Assembly: GCF_041432775.1 (NCBI RefSeq)
Contig: NZ_JAPWAG010000008.1
Location: 28,156-92,155 of the forward strand
Length of the DNA stretch: 64,000 bases
Direction: 5' to 3'
From: Pauljensenia sp902373545
Lineage (GTDB): Bacteria > Actinomycetota > Actinomycetes > Actinomycetales > Actinomycetaceae
Below, piece after piece: positions 51,634 to 61,746 of the stretch. Under the pieces are notes generated by a model. It was not told where the DNA came from. It ran no database searches and saw only the letters and a list, made by a program, of their open reading frames with translations. The position numbers and the translations under genes are program-made. Within the stretch, counting starts at the first letter, position 1. Every line of letters starts with the position of its first letter.

Positions 51634-51732
51634 ATGGGCTCCGTCATCAAGAAGCGCCGCAAGCGCATGGCGAAGAAGAAGCACCGCAAGCTCCTGCGCA
51701 AGACGCGTCACCAGCGTCGCAACAAGAAGTGA
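51634..51732 (+). CDS. 30S ribosomal protein bS22 (AURKAIP1/COX24 domain)
   Basis: 32 residues: MGSVIKKRRKRMAKKKHRK and a basic end RRNKK. This tiny, highly basic protein is universal in actinobacteria and was recognised in mycobacterial ribosomes as bS22; the KKRRxRMxKKKxRKLxRxTR pattern is diagnostic. GAGGGAGGAA precedes the ATG. A hairpin follows immediately. Confidence 0.95.
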   Translation: MGSVIKKRRKRMAKKKHRKLLRKTRHQRRNKK

Positions 51733-51739
51733 GCGAGCG

Positions 51740-51764
51740 GAGGCCCGACCATTGGTCGGGCCTC
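51740..51764 (+). terminator. Terminator after bS22 gene
   Basis: GAGGCCCGACC and GGTCGGGCCTC form a perfect 11-bp stem with a three-base loop, eight bases after the stop, followed by TCGTGT. Confidence 0.9.
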
Positions 51765-51848
51765 TCGTGTATGTCGGGCCGGCCGCCGGTAGGTGAGGGT
51801 GCAGATGACCAGCTGCGCCGAGGCCTGTAGACCCTATACTTGGGCGTT

Positions 51849-52517
51849 ATGGACCGCACCATTATTCACGTCATGCGCCACGGCGAAGTGGACAACCCCA
51901 ACGGTGTTCTCTACGGGCGGCTGCCCGGATTTGGGCTCACGGAGCTGGGGCATCAGATGGCCGCTCGCGCGGCCGACTACCTTCAGGAATCGGGTGCGGA
52001 CATCGCTCGCGTCATTTCCTCGCCGCTCCTGCGTGCCCAGTTGACGGCCGCGCCGACGGCCGCCGCCTACGGCCTGAGTATTGCCACCGATCCGCGCCTC
52101 ATCGAGTCGGACAACGTCTTCGAGGGCCTTCCCGTCAACTCGAATCGCGCGATGCTGGCCAACCCCAAGTACTTCAAGTACTACTGCAACCCGCTGCGCC
52201 CCTCGTGGGGTGAGCCCTACCGTGACGTCGCCTCCCGCATGAGGGCGGCCCTGTCCTCGGCCCTGCGCGAGGCGCGCGGACGCGAAGCCCTGGTCGTCTC
52301 CCACCAGAACCCGATCGTCACGCTCACGCGTTTCGTCGACGGCCTGCCCTTGGCGCACTCACCCAAGTCGCGCCACTGCTCGCTGGCCTCGATCACGTCG
52401 TTCATCTTCTCGGGCTCGACGCTCGTGGGCACCTCCTACGCGGAACCCGCGGCCGACCTCGTCGCCCTGGCGCGCGACATGACGCCGGGAGACTCTGCCG
52501 CCGACCTGCGCCGCTGA
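51849..52517 (+). CDS. Histidine phosphatase (phosphoglycerate mutase-like) family protein
   Basis: 222 residues. The N-terminal RHG box, MRHGEV with nucleophile His11, and a later SHQNPIV with the second catalytic His define the histidine phosphatase superfamily. VISSPLLRAQLTA is the conserved second motif. Substrate cannot be told from sequence; the family includes phosphoglycerate mutases and assorted phosphatases. ATG at 51849; an alternative upstream ATG (51840) adds three residues. A perfect hairpin follows the gene. Confidence 0.9.
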   Translation: MDRTIIHVMRHGEVDNPNGVLYGRLPGFGLTELGHQMAARAADYLQESGADIARVISSPLLRAQLTAAPTAAAYGLSIATDPRLIESDNVFEGLPVNSNRAMLANPKYFKYYCNPLRPSWGEPYRDVASRMRAALSSALREARGREALVVSHQNPIVTLTRFVDGLPLAHSPKSRHCSLASITSFIFSGSTLVGTSYAEPAADLVALARDMTPGDSAADLRR

Positions 52518-52545
52518 GGGCGCGCGGCGGACAATACCGCAGCGA

Positions 52546-52583
52546 GTGAAGCGGGCGACCCGATCAAGGGTCGCCCGCTTCAC
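52546..52583. terminator. Bidirectional terminator
   Basis: GTGAAGCGGGCGACCC and GGGTCGCCCGCTTCAC form a perfect 16-bp stem around GATCAA, between the phosphatase and the convergent membrane protein gene. Confidence 0.93.
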
Positions 52584-52597
52584 GTCACGCTCCTGCC

Positions 52598-52987
52598 TCA
52601 GGAGGCCTCTCCGTCCGACGTCTCATCGGAGTCGGTGCCGCGCTTGTCGTGCTTGCGCTGCCCCTCCTCGCGGCGTTCCTCCTCGCGGCGCTTGCGCTGG
52701 ATGTCGCGTTCGAGGCGGAAGAGAAACTCGGGGTCGTCGTCCGGCGCGGACGGGCGCGCGGGCTTGCTCGGAGGCGCCTGCTGGGCCTTCTCGGCGCGCT
52801 GGACCCAGCGCAGCACCAGCCACACGATCGGGCCGATCGCGGCGATAGTCGCCGTGAACAAAATGATCAGCAGCCAGATCGGCTTCGGCAGCTTGCCGGG
52901 CATCTCGTCTTCGGGGGTGCGATGCCAATCTGCGGCCGCGTAGATGGTGAGCGCAATCATGGCGACGAAAAGGACAATCCTGAGCAT
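52598..52987 (-). CDS. PLDc_N-like small membrane protein
   Basis: 129 residues. An N-terminal membrane segment (LRIVLFVAMIALTIYAAADW) and a second (IWLLIILFTATIAAIGPIVWLVL) resemble the phospholipase D-nuclease N-terminal (PLDc_N) module, which is often found alone in actinobacteria. The C-terminal half is a charged, likely disordered or coiled tail (RDIQRKRREEERREEG). Role unknown. It is the gene downstream of ribokinase on the same strand, 66 bases away. Confidence 0.8.
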   Translation of the reverse strand: MLRIVLFVAMIALTIYAAADWHRTPEDEMPGKLPKPIWLLIILFTATIAAIGPIVWLVLRWVQRAEKAQQAPPSKPARPSAPDDDPEFLFRLERDIQRKRREEERREEGQRKHDKRGTDSDETSDGEAS

Positions 52988-53053
52988 ATGCCTAGTTTAG
53001 GGGCGTGCACTGCCTCACGTCGCCTCGTTCACTCCCGGGGCAAACCTGCCCGC

Positions 53054-53959
53054 TCAGCCCTCCGTGATCTGCGGCAGCGCCGCGTACGAGGAGGCGGCTC
53101 CCGGCGTCAGGACCGCCGTGGCTCCTGCCCGCATCCCGGCGGCCACGGCCTCGGCGAAGGGCATGCCGAGCGCCAGCGCCGCCGCCAGCGCACCCACGCA
53201 CGCGTCGCCCGCACCCGTCGTATCCGTCACCTCGCCGAGCGTCACAGCGGGGCAGTGGCCGACCTCGGCCCCGGACACCCACGCCGCCCCCTGCGCGCCC
53301 AGCGTCACGACGATGTGGCGCGGCCCCATGCCACGCAGCGCGCGAGCGATCCCGATCGCCTCGGTCGGCGTCGCAGGGGCGGGCAGGCCCAGGGTCAGCC
53401 CAGCCTCCGTCTCGTTGACCACCAGGATGTCGACGCGCGACAGCGTTGCCGGGTCGGTTGCGCGCGCGGGCGCCAGGTTGAGCAGGACCCGCGCGCCAAA
53501 GGAATGAGCCCACTCGATGGCCGCCGCGTTGGCCGCGGGGGGAATCTCGGCCTGGAGGACGACGATGTCGGAGGGGGCGGGGAACAACGAGGCCTTGGCG
53601 GGCTCGGTGGTCACAGCCGCGTTCGCCCCCGCGTCCAGGATGATCGTGTTCTCGCCGGAGGCGGCCACGGTGATCAGCGCCGTCCCCGATGGGCCATCAA
53701 CCGCGCGCAGGTGGGTGACGTCCACCCCGTGCGAGGCGAGCTCATCGCGTAGTCGCTGGCCCGACGGGTCGGATCCAACCGCGCCCACGAACAGCGTCGT
53801 TACTCCCGAGTGCGCGGCCGCCGCCGCCTGATTCGCCCCCTTCCCGCCCAAGCCGTAGGTGAGGGAAGAACCCGACAGAGTCTCGCCGGGGGAGGGGAAA
53901 CGGTCGACCGTGACCGTAACATCTTGGTTAATGGAACCGACAACAATGACGCGTGCCAT
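53054..53959 (-). CDS. rbsK: Ribokinase (PfkB family)
   Basis: 301 residues. Phosphorylates D-ribose to ribose 5-phosphate with ATP. PfkB motifs: N-terminal VVGSINQDVTV and GGKGANQAAAAA (sugar site), C-terminal VTDTTGAGDACVGALAA with the catalytic Asp in GAGD. It lacks a neighbouring ribose transporter in the window; the adjacent divergent MFS gene could be a sugar importer but nothing shows this. Related pfkB sugar kinases are an alternative. Confidence 0.88.
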   Translation of the reverse strand: MARVIVVGSINQDVTVTVDRFPSPGETLSGSSLTYGLGGKGANQAAAAAHSGVTTLFVGAVGSDPSGQRLRDELASHGVDVTHLRAVDGPSGTALITVAASGENTIILDAGANAAVTTEPAKASLFPAPSDIVVLQAEIPPAANAAAIEWAHSFGARVLLNLAPARATDPATLSRVDILVVNETEAGLTLGLPAPATPTEAIGIARALRGMGPRHIVVTLGAQGAAWVSGAEVGHCPAVTLGEVTDTTGAGDACVGALAAALALGMPFAEAVAAGMRAGATAVLTPGAASSYAALPQITEG

Positions 53960-54050
53960 GGAATCTCCTATGTGAGGGAGGCTCTATTGTGTCACGTCAC
54001 ACGCGGAACGCAAATATCCCTCGGGGTCGATTGAGGCGTCATTTCAACGA

Positions 54051-54065
54051 TTAAGTGTTGCTTAA
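54051..54065. promoter_or_regulatory. Palindrome in the ribokinase/MFS divergent region
   Basis: TTAAG-TGTTG-CTTAA, a 5-base-arm inverted repeat in an AT-rich stretch (about 54000-54130) between two divergent genes. Candidate operator; TTGCTTA could also be part of a -35 element for the MFS gene. Confidence 0.35.
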
Positions 54066-54124
54066 GTTCTATGCCAGTTTCCTGCAATACTACTAAAGAG
54101 ACGCTTTGTGGTGAACTATCCGCC

Positions 54125-55555
54125 GTGCGCAATCTCCGATACCTCGTTTCGACCCGCCCGGCAGCCCCATCCTGCCGCCCCATCACCATCCCCTCCCAGG
54201 TGATCCAGGCAGGGGCCACGGCCTCGTCCCCCACGCGCACAACCGCACCTTCTGCGGCTGGGACAGACAGCCTCGCGCGCGTCCTCCTGCCCCTCCTGGG
54301 CATCTACGCTCTCGGCACAGTCTCCCTCCAAGGCTTCAACCTGGTCTACCTGCGCGTCGCCGCCGACATCGGTGCCGGCGAAGCCTCCGGCCTCATCACC
54401 GCAATCCCCGGCATCGTCCTGGGCGTCGCCTGCTTCCTATACGGAACCCTCGGCGACTTCATCCCCCTGCGCCGCATCGTCGACGTCGGCGTCGTCCTCA
54501 TCGTCGCCGGATCCCTCCTCGGCTTCGCATTCTCCTCGTCCCTGACCGGCATCATCATCGCCCGAGCCCTCCAAACCCTCGGCTACCAGGCCTCCGCCTC
54601 CGCCTACATGATCCTGGCCACCGGCATCGCCGACCCCAAGCGCCGCGGCCTCTACGTCGGCCTCATGTGCGCCGCCTTCCAGGGCGGAACCGCCATCGGC
54701 ATGCTGTCGGGAGGCCTCCTCGCCGACATCAACTGGGCGATCCTACTGCTCATTCCCCTCGGCGGCCTCGCCGTCCTGCCCATCATGGGACGCCGCGTCC
54801 CCGCACACGCCCACGCCGGACGCATCGACGTCGTCGGCCTCGCGATCTTCTCCTCGCTGGCCCTCCTGCTCACCCTGGTCGCCTCCAACCCGCGCTGGTG
54901 GCTCATCGGCGGCCTCATCATCGGCGGCGCCCTCTTCTGGCGCTATATCGGCCGCGCCCGCGCCCCCTTCATCACCCGCTCCTTCTTCACCAACGTGCCC
55001 TGGGCGCGCTCCGTCAGCCTCATCGTCATCATCTACTGCATGAACTTCACGGTCGCTCCCCTCATGAACGGCATCGGCGCCGCCCACTACGGGCTCACCC
55101 CCGCCCAGGTCTCCGTGCGCCTCCTGCCCGCCTACTGCGTCGCGCTGACCACCGCCATGAGCTCCGGCGCCGTCATGGCCCGCATCGGGCGCGGCGCTAC
55201 CGTGCGCGGCTGCGTCGCCCTCATCCTGTCCGGCACCGCGCTCCTCGCCCTCTTCATGAGCTCCGGCCCGTGGGTCATCACCGCCGCCATGTGCCTCATC
55301 TACGCCGGCTTCGGCGCGCTCTTCACCCCCATCTACGACACCGTCTTCGCCACCGTCGCACCCGGCCAGAACGGTCGTGCCGTCGCCATGAACGACCTCG
55401 CCATGCAGGGCAGCGCCGCCATCGGAATCGGCGTGTTCACTCCCTGGCTGGCCTCCGGATCCTTCGAATCCATCGCCGTCGTCTGCGTCGGAGCTGCAGC
55501 CATCGGCATCCTCGGCGACTGGGCCCACGAGGCCCTCTATCGCCGCGGGCGCTGA
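54125..55555 (+). CDS. MFS transporter
   Basis: 476 residues from GTG 54125. Major facilitator: about twelve membrane helices, with the intermotif loop YGTLGDFIPLRR between helices 2 and 3 (a variant of GxLaDrxGrR) and a drug/H+ antiporter-like pattern. The ~60 residues before the first helix are polar and likely cytosolic. The start is uncertain: ATG at 54071 adds 18 residues but lies in the AT-rich promoter-like region and has no Shine-Dalgarno. Substrate unknown. Divergent from ribokinase. Confidence 0.88.
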   Translation: MRNLRYLVSTRPAAPSCRPITIPSQVIQAGATASSPTRTTAPSAAGTDSLARVLLPLLGIYALGTVSLQGFNLVYLRVAADIGAGEASGLITAIPGIVLGVACFLYGTLGDFIPLRRIVDVGVVLIVAGSLLGFAFSSSLTGIIIARALQTLGYQASASAYMILATGIADPKRRGLYVGLMCAAFQGGTAIGMLSGGLLADINWAILLLIPLGGLAVLPIMGRRVPAHAHAGRIDVVGLAIFSSLALLLTLVASNPRWWLIGGLIIGGALFWRYIGRARAPFITRSFFTNVPWARSVSLIVIIYCMNFTVAPLMNGIGAAHYGLTPAQVSVRLLPAYCVALTTAMSSGAVMARIGRGATVRGCVALILSGTALLALFMSSGPWVITAAMCLIYAGFGALFTPIYDTVFATVAPGQNGRAVAMNDLAMQGSAAIGIGVFTPWLASGSFESIAVVCVGAAAIGILGDWAHEALYRRGR

Positions 55556-55642
55556 CCCGCTCGCTCACCCGCGTGGCTACCCCGGCCTCGTGAAAGTGCT
55601 GACTAGCGCGCCGACCCGCGTCAACCCGCCCCGGCCTCGTTC

Positions 55643-56536
55643 TTAGGACAGGAACAGCGCCAGCGCAGCCAACAGCGCCCATGCCAGGGTGAAGAAACCC
55701 GTATTGCGCAGGACAGTGATGAGCGCTCGGCCCGAGGCGCCGGTCAGCACCGGCAGGCTCACTCCGGCCGCCCACGCGGCGGCTCCCACGCCCAGCGCGC
55801 ACGTCGCCAGCGGATGCAAACCGACCGCAGCGCCGAGGGTCACGATCATCGCGACCGGAAGCCACGCGCACGCCGCAAACACCCAGCGCGACGCCCGATC
55901 GCCCAGGCGCACGGCCGCCGTCATCTTGCCGGACTCGCGGTCCGTCGGAATGTCTCGAATGTTATTGGCCATCAGCAGCGCCACCGACAGCAGGCCCAGC
56001 GCCGACGCGCTCATCCACAGCCACCACGGAGCCGACTGCACCTGCGTCCATGTCGTTCCCACGCACGCCAGCAAGCCGAAGAATACGAAGACCATCAGTT
56101 CGGACAGGCCGATACCCATGTAGGCGTAGGGGTGCTTGCCACCCGTGTAGAACCACGCGGCCACGACCGCCGCAGCGCCCGCAGCGATCAGCCACCATGT
56201 GCCCGACACGGCAACCAGGGCGAGGCCCGCCACGCCGGCCACCGCGAACGACCCCAGCGCGGCTGCCAGGACCGTTGTCGGCTTGGCCAGGCCCCCGCCC
56301 GTCAGGCGTGCGGGCCCCTTGCGGTTGTCATCCGTGCCGCGAATCCCATCCGAATAGTCGTTCGCGTAATTGACTCCCACCTGTAGGGCCAACGCCACCA
56401 CGAGCGCCAGGAGAGCCCGCAGCGCGTCAAACCCGCCCAGGTAATGCGCGGCCGCCGACCCGACAAGCACGGGTGCGGCGGCGGCGGGCAGGGTGCGCAA
56501 GCGAGCGCCTTCAATCCAATCCGTCACGGTAGCCAT
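55643..56536 (-). CDS. menA: 1,4-dihydroxy-2-naphthoate polyprenyltransferase
   Basis: 297 residues, integral membrane UbiA-type prenyltransferase with about eight helices. It attaches the isoprenoid chain to DHNA in menaquinone synthesis. First Asp-rich motif: NYANDYSDGIRGTDD (near 62-76); second: NIRDIPTDRESGK (near 196-208). ATG at 56536, MATVTDWIEGARLRTLPAA, matches family starts; the open frame reaches 56638 through the intergenic stretch. Lies 43 bases after menE on the same strand. Confidence 0.95.
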   Translation of the reverse strand: MATVTDWIEGARLRTLPAAAAPVLVGSAAAHYLGGFDALRALLALVVALALQVGVNYANDYSDGIRGTDDNRKGPARLTGGGLAKPTTVLAAALGSFAVAGVAGLALVAVSGTWWLIAAGAAAVVAAWFYTGGKHPYAYMGIGLSELMVFVFFGLLACVGTTWTQVQSAPWWLWMSASALGLLSVALLMANNIRDIPTDRESGKMTAAVRLGDRASRWVFAACAWLPVAMIVTLGAAVGLHPLATCALGVGAAAWAAGVSLPVLTGASGRALITVLRNTGFFTLAWALLAALALFLS

Positions 56537-56579
56537 GGCTACCAGTGTAGTTGGAGGCGGCGCTCGCCCGTCAGTCGGG

Positions 56580-57902
<1,323 letters not shown>

Positions 57903-58109
57903 GATGAGCCTCCCATAGTTCTATAGCGAGCGCATATATGACAAGGATAGGTGCTTGCGTACGCCCAGGTGGCAGGCCGCTTCGCGGCAATAATCACGTT
58001 TGGGGGCTAAAAACTGAACGATTCTGCCATTTTCATGTGGCAGACGACGCAACTGAAAATTCAACCGTCTACTTCCACAAGCATGCATGAGGCGATAGGA
58101 TGAACGGCG

Positions 58110-59552
58110 ATGCTCAAGAATCTTTCCACTAAAACCAGATGGGCGATCGGCGCGGCGTGCGCCCTCGTCTTCCTTGTCGTCTGCGCCGTCATCGTGTATG
58201 AGGCCAACTACTCTGGCCGCGCGCTGCCGGGCACGACCGTCGCCGGGACCTCCGTCGAGGGCATGACCCGCGACCAGGTCGTCTCCACCGTCACCGCACG
58301 AGCCGACGCCACCAATGTGACCCTCATGGTCGAAGGGAAAGCCACCACGGCCTCGCTCAACGAAGCCGGCATCTCCCTTGACGCCGAGGCGACCGCGGAC
58401 GAGGCCATGAAAGGCTCGACCTCCCTGTTCTCCTTCGTCGGTGCACTCTTTACCAACCGCACCGTCGAACCCGTCACCACCGTCTCTGAGGACTCGATCA
58501 AGAAGCTCACCGCGACCGCGAACTCCACCCTGACCTCGGAAATGAAGGACGCGCAGGTCATCATCGCGCCCGACGAAGAATCCTTCACCTTCACGCCCGC
58601 GCAGAACGGCAACGGCATCGCGCCCGACGAGGTCGCCGCCGCCGTCAAGGAGGCCGGTGCGACCCTGACCTCGGTCACCAAGGACGTCTCCGTCTCCCAG
58701 ATGGAGCCCAGCATCACCACCTCCGATGCCGAGCGGGCCGCCGACAAGGCCAACGAGCTGCTCGACACGCAGATCGAAATCTCCGACGGCATCGACACCT
58801 TCTACGCCGAGCGCTCCGACAAGGTCCAGTGGTTCGAATTCCTCACCAAGGATGACGGTACCCTCGACGAGCCCTCCATCAGCACCGTCAAGGTCGCCGA
58901 CTGGGTCAACGCCCTGGCGTCCACCACCGACGTCAAGCCCGAGAATCGCGTCGAAAACGTGGACTCCTCCGGCAACGTGCTGACCACCGCCCGCGAAGGC
59001 AAGAAGGGCCTGAAGACTAACAACACCGAAGAGATCACGAAGGGCGTCGTTGCCGCGATGAGCGACGGCAAGGCGTACGAGGGCCTGTTCCACTATGACG
59101 ACGTCGAGCCCGGCTCCGAGACCAAGCAGGTCGCCGAAGGCACCGAAAACCTGGTCTACCAGGCAGCCGAAGGTGAGAAGTGGGTCGACATCAACCTTTC
59201 TGACGCCTCCGTCACCGCCTATGTTGGCGGCAAGGTTGCGGGCGGTCCGTTCTACATGGTGCCCGGAGCCCCCGACACGCCCACCGTCACTGGCACGTTC
59301 CACGTGTACCTCAAGTACGACGTGCAGACCATGCGCGGCGAGAACGCCGACGGTAGCAAGTACGAGACCGAAGGTGTCCCGTGGGTCACCTACTTCACCG
59401 GCTCCTACGCGATGCACGGTGCCCCCTGGCGTTCCTCCTTCGGGTGGAGCGGCTACGGCGGCTCCCACGGCTGCGTGAACATGCCCGTCGACGCCGCCAA
59501 GTTCATCTACGACTGGACCGACATGGGCGACACGGTGGTCGTGCACTACTGA
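58110..59552 (+). CDS. L,D-transpeptidase with peptidoglycan-binding domains
   Basis: 480 residues. A type II anchor (residues 11-30, WAIGAACALVFLVVCAVIVYE), then two ~120-residue PG-binding (YoaR/VanW-like) repeats, each opening GTTVAGTSVEGMTRDQV-like or GNGIAPDEVAAAV, and a C-terminal YkuD catalytic domain. The catalytic motif is HGAPW...GGSHGCVN with Cys455. These enzymes make 3-3 cross-links in peptidoglycan or attach proteins to it. Monocistronic: promoter within the AT-rich 57903-58109 gap, hairpin after the stop. Confidence 0.95.
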   Translation: MLKNLSTKTRWAIGAACALVFLVVCAVIVYEANYSGRALPGTTVAGTSVEGMTRDQVVSTVTARADATNVTLMVEGKATTASLNEAGISLDAEATADEAMKGSTSLFSFVGALFTNRTVEPVTTVSEDSIKKLTATANSTLTSEMKDAQVIIAPDEESFTFTPAQNGNGIAPDEVAAAVKEAGATLTSVTKDVSVSQMEPSITTSDAERAADKANELLDTQIEISDGIDTFYAERSDKVQWFEFLTKDDGTLDEPSISTVKVADWVNALASTTDVKPENRVENVDSSGNVLTTAREGKKGLKTNNTEEITKGVVAAMSDGKAYEGLFHYDDVEPGSETKQVAEGTENLVYQAAEGEKWVDINLSDASVTAYVGGKVAGGPFYMVPGAPDTPTVTGTFHVYLKYDVQTMRGENADGSKYETEGVPWVTYFTGSYAMHGAPWRSSFGWSGYGGSHGCVNMPVDAAKFIYDWTDMGDTVVVHY

Positions 59553-59574
59553 TGGCCGACACTGAGCATTGGGG

Positions 59575-59603
59575 GCGGGCCGGAACCGAAGGGTTCCGGC
59601 CCG
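59575..59603 (+). terminator. Terminator after L,D-transpeptidase
   Basis: GCGGGCCGGAACC and GGTTCCGGCCCGC form a 13-bp stem with a short GAAG loop, 22 bases after the stop, followed by TCTCTGTT. Confidence 0.88.
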
Positions 59604-59721
59604 CTCTCTGTTACCGCGCGAGGGGCGCGGGCGCGTGGGGGAGGGGCTCGCGCAGGTTGCGAAGAACTTGGCGCGGGGTGTGCGGGTGGCGTGTGCTGTG
59701 TCGGACATACTGGCGTGGTTT

Positions 59722-59846
59722 CCCAACAATGTCGCACGTAATTTCCATGTCAACCTTTCAAGTATTGAAATTGCGTTGTTGGAATTGCAACGTTTGTGGC
59801 GGATGTTGAAGATTCAAGGAAGGGAATTACGTGCGAGATTTATGGG
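59722..59846 (+). repeat. Palindromic dispersed element, subfamily B, copy 9 (diverged)
   Basis: Arms CAACAATGTCGCACGTAATT and AATTACGTGCGAGATTTA, internal TTTCAAGTATTGAAA and TTGTTGGAATTGCAACG. More diverged than copies 5-8. It sits in the ~410-bp gap between the L,D-transpeptidase and the GH13 gene. Confidence 0.85.
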
Positions 59847-59862
59847 GAGCGGTTCGAGTGGG

Positions 59863-59904
59863 TGGCTGATGGCTGATGACTGATGACTGATGGCTGACGG
59901 CTGG
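59863..59904 (+). repeat. 7-bp tandem repeat, six units
   Basis: TGGCTGA, TGGCTGA, TGACTGA, TGACTGA, TGGCTGA, CGGCTGG in succession, 61 bases upstream of the GH13 start. The period is not a multiple of three and lies outside any gene, so slippage would change promoter spacing rather than frame. Confidence 0.9.
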
Positions 59905-59965
59905 TAGTAAGCTGCTAGTGACACGCGGCTAGCGGCTGCGTTCCCCGACTCTTGGCAGGTGTTCC

Positions 59966-61696
59966 ATGTTTTTCCGCGACGATGCGCTGAGCGCGGGCAA
60001 CGGCCTCGGCCCCGACGAGTGGTGGAAGGGCGCCGTCGTCTACCAGATCTACCCGCGCTCCTTCAAGGATTCCAACGGCGACGGCTTCGGTGACCTCGAA
60101 GGCATCCGACAGAAGCTGGACTACCTGAAGAACCTGGGCGTGGACGTCCTGTGGCTGTCGCCGATCTACGCCTCCCCGCAGGCCGACAACGGCTACGACA
60201 TCGCGGACTACTACGACATCGACCCCATGTTCGGGACGCTCGAGGACTTCGACCGCCTGCTCGCGGACGTCCACGAGCGGGGCATGCGCCTCGTCATGGA
60301 CCTGGTCGTCAACCACTCTTCCGACGAGAACCCGTGGTTCGTTGAGTCGCGCTCCTCGCGGGATAATCCCAAGCGCGACTGGTACATCTGGCGTGACCCC
60401 CGCCCCGGGCACGTCGGCGGCGAGGCCGGGGCTGAGCCTAACAACTGGGGGTCCTTCTTCTCGGGCTCGGCTTGGGCCTGGGACGAGGCCACGGGCCAGT
60501 ATTACCTGCATCTTTTCGACAAGAAGCAGCCCGACCTGAACTGGGATAACCCCGAGGTCCGCGCCGCCGTCTACGAGATGATGAACTGGTGGCTCGACCG
60601 CGGCGTCGACGGCTTCCGCATGGACGTCATCAACCTGATTTCGAAGGACCCGGCCCTGCCCGACGGCATCGTCTACCCGGGGCGCGCGTGGGGCGAGGGC
60701 TACCCGCACTTCTCCGAAGGCCCGCACCTGCACGACTACCTGGCCGAGATGCGCCGCGAGGTCTTCGCCGGGCGCGCCGGAACCATGACGGTCGGTGAGT
60801 GTCCCGGCGTGTGCCGCGACAACGTCCTGCTCTTCACGGACCCGGCCAGGCGTGAGCTCGACATGGTGTTCCAATTCGACCACGTCGACCTCGGCCTCGA
60901 GGCGGGGAAGTTCCATCCGCGCCCGCTGCGTCCCGGCGAGCTCGCCGACTGCCTGAGCGCGTGGCAGGAGGCCCAGGGAAGCGTTGGCTGGAACAGCCTG
61001 TACCTGGACAATCACGATCAGCCGCGCGCCGTCAGCCGCTTCGGCGATGAGGCGCACCGCTACGCCTCGGCGACCGCCTTGGCCACCGCGCTGCACATGC
61101 TGCGTGGCACCCCCTACGTCTACCAGGGCGAGGAGCTCGGCATGACCAACGGGGTCTTCCATGGCCTCGACGATTTTCGTGATGTTGAGGCGCTGCGCTA
61201 CTACCGCGAGGCCGTGGCGGCGGGGGAGGCCCCCGAGTCGGTCCTGGCCGGGATGCGCGCCACCGGCCGCGACAACGCGCGCACGCCCGTCCAGTGGGAC
61301 GTGAGCGAGCACGCCGGCTTCACCGACGGCACCCCGTGGATCGGCGTCACCCCGAACTACACGGAGATCAACGCCGCCACCCAGGTGGGTGACCCGTCCT
61401 CCGTGTACGCCTATTATCGGGCGCTCGCGGACGTGCGCCACGGCCTGCCCGTCATCGCGGCGGGCTCGTTCGAGCGCATCGTTACGCCCTCACCCGCAGT
61501 CTTCGCCTACCGGCGCACCCTCGACGAGGCCGTGGCCACGATCCTGGTCAATCTGTCCTCTCAGCCCGCCTCCCTGGGCGAGGTCGCGCGCGGGGTGAGT
61601 GGCGAGCTCATCCTGTCCAACCGGGACCTGTCCGAGGCCAAGCGAGAGGCTCCCGGCGTTCTGGAGCCCTGGGAGGCGCGTGTCTACCTCGCGTGA
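59966..61696 (+). CDS. GH13 alpha-glucosidase (oligo-1,6-glucosidase-like)
   Basis: 576 residues. Alpha-amylase-family (beta/alpha)8 barrel enzyme acting on small alpha-glucosides. Opening YQIYPRSFKDSNGDGFGDL is typical of oligo-1,6-glucosidase/trehalose-6-phosphate hydrolase-like members. Catalytic: nucleophile D220 in GFRMDVINLISK, acid/base E278 in GECPG, and D351 in DNHDQPRAVSRFGD. The NHDQPR variant fits oligo-1,6-glucosidases and TreC. No signal peptide, so cytosolic. AGGTG precedes the ATG. It may use imported malto- or isomalto-oligosaccharides. Substrate not proven. Confidence 0.93.
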   Translation: MFFRDDALSAGNGLGPDEWWKGAVVYQIYPRSFKDSNGDGFGDLEGIRQKLDYLKNLGVDVLWLSPIYASPQADNGYDIADYYDIDPMFGTLEDFDRLLADVHERGMRLVMDLVVNHSSDENPWFVESRSSRDNPKRDWYIWRDPRPGHVGGEAGAEPNNWGSFFSGSAWAWDEATGQYYLHLFDKKQPDLNWDNPEVRAAVYEMMNWWLDRGVDGFRMDVINLISKDPALPDGIVYPGRAWGEGYPHFSEGPHLHDYLAEMRREVFAGRAGTMTVGECPGVCRDNVLLFTDPARRELDMVFQFDHVDLGLEAGKFHPRPLRPGELADCLSAWQEAQGSVGWNSLYLDNHDQPRAVSRFGDEAHRYASATALATALHMLRGTPYVYQGEELGMTNGVFHGLDDFRDVEALRYYREAVAAGEAPESVLAGMRATGRDNARTPVQWDVSEHAGFTDGTPWIGVTPNYTEINAATQVGDPSSVYAYYRALADVRHGLPVIAAGSFERIVTPSPAVFAYRRTLDEAVATILVNLSSQPASLGEVARGVSGELILSNRDLSEAKREAPGVLEPWEARVYLA

Positions 61697-61746
61697 GGGG
61701 CGCGTGGCCCCTGAGTACTGGCGTATGTTCGTGTACACATCATGAA

